11,833 nt of DNA from Clostridiales bacterium (GTDB lineage Bacteria; Bacillota_A; Clostridia; Oscillospirales; Oscillospiraceae). The stretch lies in the NCBI GenBank assembly GCA_022777455.1, contig JALFGI010000138.1:1-11833 (forward strand). Reading direction: 5' to 3'. Position 1 is the first letter of the stretch. Every line of letters starts with the position of its first letter. Of the stretch, positions 7,380 through 11,833 are shown piece by piece. The notes beneath the pieces were generated by a model. It saw nothing but the letters and a program-made list of their open reading frames with translations, had not been told where the DNA came from and did not search any database. A program made the translations under genes and the position numbers.

Positions 7380-8677
7380 AAGTCAAGGTTATCGGAGCCG
7401 GTTTGGCCGGTTCGGAGGCAGCGTGGCAGCTGGCCAAACGCGGCATCGAAGTGGAGCTTTATGAAATGAAGCCCGTGAAAATGACGCCCGCCCACCACAG
7501 CGCCGATTTTGCGGAGCTGGTCTGTTCCAATTCCCTGCGGGGTGACCGGCTGGAAAATGCGGTGGGCCTGCTGAAAGAGGAGCTGCGCCGCTGCGGCAGC
7601 CTGATTATGGAATGTGCCGAGGCCACCCGGGTGGAGGCCGGCGGCTGTCTGGCGGTGGATCGGGCGGGATTTTCGGCTTTGGTGACGGAGAAGATTCGTG
7701 CCAATCCCCTGATCACCGTCATCCCCGGGGAAGTGACCCAGGTGCCGGAGGGCCCCGTGATCATTGCCACCGGCCCGCTGACCTCGGATGCCCTGTCGGA
7801 GTCCATCGGCGCTTATTTCGGGGCGGATTATCTCCACTTTTTTGATGCCGCTGCTCCGCTGGTCACGGCGGAGTCCATCGACATGAACCTGGCCTGGTGG
7901 CAGTCCCGCTATGACCGGGGCACCCCGGATTACATCAACTGCGCCCTGGACAAAGAGCAGTACGAGACCTTTGTCCGTGAACTGATTTTCGCTGAGGAGG
8001 CGGAGGTCCACGGCTTTGAGGACCGCCGGGTCTTTGAAGGCTGTATGCCTGTGGAGGTCATGGCCCGCCGTGGACTGGATACACTGCGCTACGGACCCAT
8101 GAAGCCTGTGGGGCTGTGTGACCCCAAAACCGGCCGGGAGCCCTATGCGGTGCTGCAGCTGCGGCAGGATAACGCTGCCAAGAGCGTGTTCAATCTGGTG
8201 GGCTTCCAGACCCACCTGAAATTCGGAGAGCAGAAGCGGGTATTTTCCATGATTCCCGCACTGAAAAATGCGGAGTTCGTTCGCTATGGCGTGATGCACC
8301 AGAATACCTTCCTCCAGAGCCCCAAGCTGCTGGACAGGTACTATGCCGACCGCCGGAATCCGTTGGTGGCCTTTGCCGGACAGATGACCGGTGTGGAAGG
8401 CTATGTGGAGTCCACCGCCTCCGGTTTCCTGGCCGCAGTGGCCATGGCAGCCAAGGTGCAGGGCCGGGAAATCCCGGATTTCCCCAAAACCACTGCCATC
8501 GGTGCCCTGGGCCATTACATAAGCGACGGAAGCATCGAGTCCTTCCAGCCGATGAACGTGAATTTCAGTATTATTTCTCCGCTGGAGCAGCGGATTCGGA
8601 AGAAAGCAGAAAAGAATCTGGCAATCGCAAACCGCGCCCTGGAAGCGGTGGACGCACTGGTTGCCGCTGGAATCTGA
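7376..8677 (+). CDS. trmFO: Methylenetetrahydrofolate-tRNA (uracil-5-)-methyltransferase TrmFO
   Basis: TrmFO makes 5-methyluridine at position 54 of tRNA, taking the carbon from methylenetetrahydrofolate and using reduced FAD. The N-terminal FAD loop is GAGLAGSEAA (7-16) with an acidic E30 at the end of strand 2. The two cysteines known to matter in the B. subtilis enzyme have clear counterparts, C50 in LVCSNSLR and C223 in FEGCMPVEVMA. Further family stretches are LVGFQTHLKFGEQKRVF and GQMTGVEGYVESTASG. The length of 433 aa is nearly identical to the B. subtilis protein. The ATG overlaps the topA stop by 4 nt (ATGA), so translation is probably coupled. The topA-trmFO order is common in Firmicutes. 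Confidence 0.97.
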   Translation: MKVKVIGAGLAGSEAAWQLAKRGIEVELYEMKPVKMTPAHHSADFAELVCSNSLRGDRLENAVGLLKEELRRCGSLIMECAEATRVEAGGCLAVDRAGFSALVTEKIRANPLITVIPGEVTQVPEGPVIIATGPLTSDALSESIGAYFGADYLHFFDAAAPLVTAESIDMNLAWWQSRYDRGTPDYINCALDKEQYETFVRELIFAEEAEVHGFEDRRVFEGCMPVEVMARRGLDTLRYGPMKPVGLCDPKTGREPYAVLQLRQDNAAKSVFNLVGFQTHLKFGEQKRVFSMIPALKNAEFVRYGVMHQNTFLQSPKLLDRYYADRRNPLVAFAGQMTGVEGYVESTASGFLAAVAMAAKVQGREIPDFPKTTAIGALGHYISDGSIESFQPMNVNFSIISPLEQRIRKKAEKNLAIANRALEAVDALVAAGI

Positions 8678-8690
8678 AAGGGGTGGAGCT

Positions 8691-9728
8691 ATGAAAATCA
8701 TTCTGGATGCCATGGGCGGAGACAATGCTCCCGAAGCTGCCGTCCTTGGAGCATTTGAGGCTGCAAAGGCCTTTGGCACGGAAATCATCCTGGTTGGCAG
8801 GGGAGAGGCCATTTTGGAGGTTATGGGCCGCCATGGAATCACCGACCTGCCTGCCGGCGTGGAAATCGCCAACGCGGAGGACGTGGTGGACATGCACGAC
8901 GATCCTGCTTCCATCATTCACAAGCGGAAGAATTCTTCCATGGTCATCGGCCTGAAGCTGTTGGCCGATGGGAAGGGAGATGCCTTCGTTTCCGCCGGCT
9001 CCACCGGCGCCCTGCTCACCGGCGCGACCCTGCTGGTCAAGCGGGTGAAGGGCATCCGCCGGGCCTCCATGGCTCCCGCTATGCCCAATAAGAAGGGCGG
9101 CAAAACCGTCATCTGCGACTGCGGCGCCAATGCGGAGTGTACACCGGAATTCTTGCTCCAGTTTGGCCTGGTGGCTTCCGCCTTCGCGAAGAAGCAGTTG
9201 GGCATTGCTGAGCCCAGGGTGGGTCTGCTGAACATTGGTTCCGAGGATTCCAAGGGTACCCAGCTGCAGAAGGATGCCTACGCTTTGCTGCGTGACGCGG
9301 ATTCCAAGGGCCTGCTGCACTTTGTGGGAAATGTGGAAGCCCGGGATGTTCCTCTGGGCGAGGTGGACGTGGTGGTCTGCGACGGCTTTGCGGGCAATGT
9401 ACTGCTGAAGTCCATCGAGGGTACCGCCATGTTTATGGGCAGCCTGATGAAACGGATGTTCAAGAAGAATCTTCTTTCCAAGCTGGGCTACCTGCTGTGC
9501 TCCTCCGGCGTGAAGGAAATGATGAAGCTGATGGACTACCGGGAAATCGGCGGCACCCAGTTTTTGGGTATCAAAAAACCTGTGATCAAGGCCCATGGCT
9601 CCTCCGATGCGTTGGCCTTCCGCAATGCGGTGAAGCAGGCAGCGGATGCGGCCCGGAACGATATGACTCCGGATCTGGAGCATGCGCTGCAGCTGCTGGC
9701 ACAGGCAAAGGAGTCCCAACATGATTAA
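8691..9728 (+). CDS. plsX: Phosphate acyltransferase PlsX
   Basis: PlsX is a peripheral membrane enzyme that converts acyl-ACP and phosphate to acyl-phosphate, the donor for PlsY in phosphatidic acid synthesis. Hallmarks are DAMGGDNAPE (6-15), FVSAGSTGALLTGAT, GLLNIGSEDSKGT, VVCDGFAGNVLLKSIEG and the C-terminal KPVIKAHGSSDA. The length of 345 aa is normal (about 330-345). ATG 8691 is chosen because it starts the conserved MKIILDAMGG and has GAAAGGGG seven nt upstream; the frame extends ten codons further into trmFO without a good site. In many Firmicutes acpP lies between plsX and rnc; here rnc starts inside the plsX end, so no acpP is present at this junction. Confidence 0.96.
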   Translation: MKIILDAMGGDNAPEAAVLGAFEAAKAFGTEIILVGRGEAILEVMGRHGITDLPAGVEIANAEDVVDMHDDPASIIHKRKNSSMVIGLKLLADGKGDAFVSAGSTGALLTGATLLVKRVKGIRRASMAPAMPNKKGGKTVICDCGANAECTPEFLLQFGLVASAFAKKQLGIAEPRVGLLNIGSEDSKGTQLQKDAYALLRDADSKGLLHFVGNVEARDVPLGEVDVVVCDGFAGNVLLKSIEGTAMFMGSLMKRMFKKNLLSKLGYLLCSSGVKEMMKLMDYREIGGTQFLGIKKPVIKAHGSSDALAFRNAVKQAADAARNDMTPDLEHALQLLAQAKESQHD

Positions 9729-10407
9729 GGATTTGGAAGCGGCCATTGGCTATCAGTTTCACAATATCTCTCTGCTGCAGAATGCACTGACCCATTCCTC
9801 CTATGCCAACGAGCGCTGGCACAACAGCCTGCTCAGCAACGAGCGGCTGGAATTTCTGGGTGACAGCATTCTGGGTATGCTGGTGGCGGAATATCTGTTC
9901 CGCACCTTTCCCGACCGGCCGGAAGGGGAATTGACCCGGATGCGGGCGGACATGGTCTGCGAAAAGACCCTGGCCGCCGTTGCAAACTCCATCCATTTGG
10001 GTGACCATCTGCTCCTGGGCCATGGCGAGGAGCAGGGAGGCGGGCGGAGCCGCAACTCCATTCTGGCGGATGCCATGGAATCCGTGATCGCCGCCTGCTT
10101 CCTGGACGGCGGCATGGAGGCGGCGCTGCGGTTTATCAAGCGGTTCATTCTGGTGGAGGTCCCCGTGACCAAGCTCCACAACGCCGACTACAAGACCCAG
10201 CTTCAGGAGCTGGTGCAGCAGAAGCGGAATCAGGTGCTTTCCTACACCTTGGCCGGAGAGACCGGCCCGGACCACGACAAGCAGTTTGAGGTGGAAGTAT
10301 CCCTCAACGGCAATGTGGTGGGCAGGGGAAAGGGCAGCAGCAAGAAGCGGGCGGAGCAGGATGCGGCCAGAGCCGCCATTGAAAACCTGTTTCCCGGCGA
10401 ACTCTGA
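9721..10407 (+). CDS. rnc: Ribonuclease III
   Basis: RNase III cuts double-stranded RNA, releasing pre-rRNAs and processing mRNAs and antisense duplexes. The nuclease domain (about 1-150) carries the signature N40-ERLEFLGD48, giving the acidic metal ligands E41, E44 and D48. The second acidic pair is D117/E120 in LADAMESV, equivalent to E. coli D114/E117. A double-stranded RNA-binding domain follows (about 155-226), with DYKTQLQELVQ and GSSKKRAEQDAARAAI. The length of 228 aa is normal. The ATG at 9721 has AAAGGAG seven nt upstream and overlaps the end of plsX by 8 nt, so the two are probably coupled. The frame is open upstream into plsX without a better site. Confidence 0.96.
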   Translation: MIKDLEAAIGYQFHNISLLQNALTHSSYANERWHNSLLSNERLEFLGDSILGMLVAEYLFRTFPDRPEGELTRMRADMVCEKTLAAVANSIHLGDHLLLGHGEEQGGGRSRNSILADAMESVIAACFLDGGMEAALRFIKRFILVEVPVTKLHNADYKTQLQELVQQKRNQVLSYTLAGETGPDHDKQFEVEVSLNGNVVGRGKGSSKKRAEQDAARAAIENLFPGEL

Positions 10408-10424
10408 AAAGGAGAAGCATTCCC

Positions 10425-11507
10425 ATGGATGAAAAACTGAAAGAGGTTTGCACTGCGTTTCGGCTTCCCGGTACCTATCTGGGCTACGAGTCCATTCAGG
10501 TTGGCATTGTCAACCGTACCTATAAAGTGAATTTCCGCCTGGACGACGGCAAGGAGAAGTCCTTCCTGGTTCAGAATGTGAATACCTATGCCTTCCGCAA
10601 TCCCATCGGCCTGATGAACAACATCGACCTGGTGACGGAGCATATCCGGGCCAAGTGCCCCCAGAAGCTCAGTCTTCATTTTCATCACACCGCCGACCGG
10701 AAAACCTACCTGGTGGACGGCAGCAATTTCTGGCGGGTGATGAATTACGTTCCTTCCGCCACCTACAGTGCCACAAAGGATCCTGTGATTCTGCGCAATG
10801 CCGGCAAAGCCTTCGGAGAATTCCAGAACCAGCTGGCGGATTTTGACATCCGGCTTCTGGTGGAAACCATTCCCGGCTTCCACGATACCCGCCGCCGGTA
10901 CGAAAGCCTGGACGAGGCAATTGCCCGGGATGCGGTGGGACGGGTGGAGGAAACACAGGTGGAGATCGGTTATCTCCAATCCATCCGGGACCTGGCCTGC
11001 ACGCTGACGGATCTGGGCAGGGAAGGGCGCCTGCCCCTGCGGGTGACCCACAACGACACCAAAATCAACAATGTCCTGTTTGACGAAAAAACCAATGAGG
11101 CTCTGGTGGTCATCGATCTGGATACGGTGATGCCCGGCCTGATGGGCCATGACTTTGGCGATGCCATCCGGTTTGCTGCCAATTTTGTGGCGGAGGACTG
11201 CCCGGATTATGACCGGGTGGGCATCGATCTGGAGGTGTATCGGGCCTTTGCTCAGGGTTTCCTGGAAAAGACCAGGGACACCATGACATCAGAAGAACGT
11301 ACCACTCTGGCTACCAGCTGCATCAGCCTCACCGCCGAGCTGGCTGTCCGCTTTCTGGACGATTATCTTCGAGGGGATTTGTACTTTACCACCCAGTATC
11401 CGGAGCATAATCTGGTTCGTACCCGCAATCAGATCGCCCTGTGCCGGGATATGGTTGCCCACCTGGACGAGATGAACGAAATCGTTTTCCGCTGCGCCGA
11501 ACAATAA
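10425..11507 (+). CDS. NahK-like phosphotransferase (probable N-acetylhexosamine 1-kinase)
   Basis: This member of the aminoglycoside phosphotransferase (APH) kinase fold most resembles NahK, which phosphorylates GlcNAc or GalNAc at C1. The catalytic loop is THNDTKINNVLFD (208-220), with H209-N-D211 as the Brenner motif and N215/N216 for metal. The metal-binding strand is VVIDLDTVMPGLMGHDFGDAIRF (228-250). Upstream, FLVQNVNTYAFRNPIGLMNNI (47-67) resembles the N-lobe lysine/hinge region, with Q50 where a Lys might be expected. The length of 360 aa equals the Bifidobacterium NahK size. The ribosome site AAAAGGAG is 10 nt before the ATG and the gap after rnc is 17 nt, so it is the last operon gene. 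No lacto-N-biose phosphorylase or sugar transporter lies nearby, so the lacto-N-biose pathway is not supported by context. Kinase family sure; substrate inferred. Confidence 0.85.
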   Translation: MDEKLKEVCTAFRLPGTYLGYESIQVGIVNRTYKVNFRLDDGKEKSFLVQNVNTYAFRNPIGLMNNIDLVTEHIRAKCPQKLSLHFHHTADRKTYLVDGSNFWRVMNYVPSATYSATKDPVILRNAGKAFGEFQNQLADFDIRLLVETIPGFHDTRRRYESLDEAIARDAVGRVEETQVEIGYLQSIRDLACTLTDLGREGRLPLRVTHNDTKINNVLFDEKTNEALVVIDLDTVMPGLMGHDFGDAIRFAANFVAEDCPDYDRVGIDLEVYRAFAQGFLEKTRDTMTSEERTTLATSCISLTAELAVRFLDDYLRGDLYFTTQYPEHNLVRTRNQIALCRDMVAHLDEMNEIVFRCAEQ

Positions 11508-11519
11508 CACTTAAGATCA

Positions 11520-11556
11520 TTCCCCGCTTCGCCTGTGCGCAGCGGGGAAAATTTTC
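11520..11556 (+). terminator. Rho-independent terminator closing the operon
   Basis: A perfect 9-bp stem (TTCCCCGCT 11520-11528 with AGCGGGGAA 11541-11549) can extend inward by three more pairs past one mismatch (CGC 11530-11532 with GCG 11537-11539, loop CTGT). Two A residues and TTTTC follow. The T-tract is modest but the stem is strong. It lies 12 nt after the kinase stop. Confidence 0.85.
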
Positions 11557-11585
11557 TTGCCGTACCCACTGGAGTATGGTACAAT
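11557..11585 (+). promoter_or_regulatory. Extended -10 promoter ahead of a putative non-coding RNA
   Basis: The -35-like TTGCCG (11557-11562), a 17-nt spacer and the -10 TACAAT (11580-11585) are preceded by TGG (11577-11579), giving the extended TGnTACAAT form. It directly follows the tail of the operon terminator. The predicted start is about 11592. No ORF with a ribosome site follows within the window. Confidence 0.7.
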
Positions 11586-11591
11586 AAGCGA

Positions 11592-11833
11592 AACTGCGTA
11601 TCTATCTGCCTGAATTGCTAAATTGTAATTTGGCGGGCAGTGCCCGCGGACAATGGCGCACCGGGCTGGTGTGTCATCCGGGACTCCTGGGCGGCGCCCG
11701 GTAACGTTTCTGCGCAGTAAAAATGATTTCCCATCCATTAATGGCGTGCAAAAACGAACCGAGCGGTGCCCAGGAGTGTAACGACGACAGACCAGCCGAG
11801 CACGCATTGGGGTGAAGCGCCCTGCGCTTCAAA
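11592..11833 (+). ncRNA. Candidate structured non-coding RNA (family not recognised)
   Basis: The 242 nt after the promoter lack a credible gene but fold extensively. There is a local hairpin GCGGGC 11633-11638 / GCCCGC 11642-11647. Nested long-range helices are CAATG 11651-11655 / CATTG 11805-11809, GGCTGGT 11664-11670 / ACCAGCC 11791-11797, and a perfect 10-bp helix ACTCCTGGGC 11683-11692 / GCCCAGGAGT 11768-11777. Inside it lie CGGT 11699-11702 / ACCG 11758-11761, CGTTT 11705-11709 / AAACG 11752-11756 and TGCGC 11711-11715 / GTGCA 11746-11750. Together they form a rod with internal loops. An 8-bp hairpin TGAAGCGC / GCGCTTCA (11813-11831) sits at the window edge and may begin the terminator. 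I see no tmRNA, RNase P, SRP or common riboswitch core motif. 6S RNA (also rod-shaped) and the clostridial raiA RNA remain possible. The 3' end is unknown. Confidence 0.5.

Noticed and set aside
7109..8917. 602-codon minus-strand frame opposite trmFO and the topA tail
   Set aside because: It is a shadow of trmFO, plsX and the topA tail; the C-terminal Ala/Phe repeats are simply the antisense of the Lys/Ala codon repeat.
11517..11807. 96-codon open frame on the minus strand across the terminator and the candidate RNA
   Set aside because: It runs through the terminator stem and promoter, has no ribosome binding site that I can see, and its translation is Arg/Pro-rich without family features.
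11653..11815. Two small + strand ORFs (11653-11781, 42 aa; 11723-11815, 30 aa) within the candidate RNA
   Set aside because: Neither start has a Shine-Dalgarno sequence, unlike every other gene here, and both overlap the long-range helices.
11592..11833. T-box, SAM, TPP, glmS, RNase P, SRP or tmRNA identity for the downstream RNA
   Set aside because: I looked for core motifs recalled for these families, such as the T-box TGGNACCGCG and the RNase P GAGGAAAGTCC region, and did not find them.

Overview
The window looks like chromosomal DNA of a GC-rich gut-type member of the Clostridia, most like an Oscillospiraceae/Ruminococcaceae lineage. The grounds are strong AGGAGG-type ribosome binding sites, a folate-dependent TrmFO, a KtrA-length potassium regulator, the dprA-topA-trmFO gene order usual in Firmicutes, and a double-hairpin intergenic repeat of a type I associate with these genomes. 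The taxonomic call is inference from gene content; no rRNA is present. All convincing genes lie on the + strand.

Layout. Positions 1-228 hold no gene but carry two copies of a ~50-bp double-hairpin repeat facing each other. A very small protein-kinase-fold gene (229-747) follows, closed by a clean intrinsic terminator (804-833). A strong sigma-A-type promoter (866-893) then opens a run of nine tightly packed genes: ktrB, ktrA, a SpoU/TrmH RNA methyltransferase, dprA, topA, trmFO, plsX, rnc and a NahK-like sugar kinase. Gaps are 28 nt or less, three junctions overlap by 4 or 8 nt, and the next clear terminator is at 11520-11556. I read this as one operon of about 10.6 kb.

Functions in the operon. 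KtrA gates the KtrB potassium channel-like transporter. The methyltransferase and TrmFO modify structured RNA, and RNase III processes double-stranded RNA. DprA loads RecA on incoming single-stranded DNA, and TopA relaxes negative supercoils. PlsX starts phospholipid synthesis from acyl-ACP. The last gene probably phosphorylates an amino sugar at C1. The set mixes ion homeostasis, RNA maturation, DNA topology and membrane synthesis, as growth-linked housekeeping operons of Firmicutes often do.

The last ~275 bases (11557-11833) are the most intriguing part. A well-formed extended -10 promoter overlaps the tail of the operon terminator. It is followed by about 240 nt with no credible ORF but with several nested helices, including a perfect 10-bp long-range one. 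This is a candidate structured non-coding RNA that I cannot assign to a family by eye, and it may run past the window edge. Otherwise the region is ordinary core genome. Lesser points of interest are the histone-H1-like tail of TopA, the minimal kinase, the absence of acpP between plsX and rnc, and the sugar kinase where smc might be expected.
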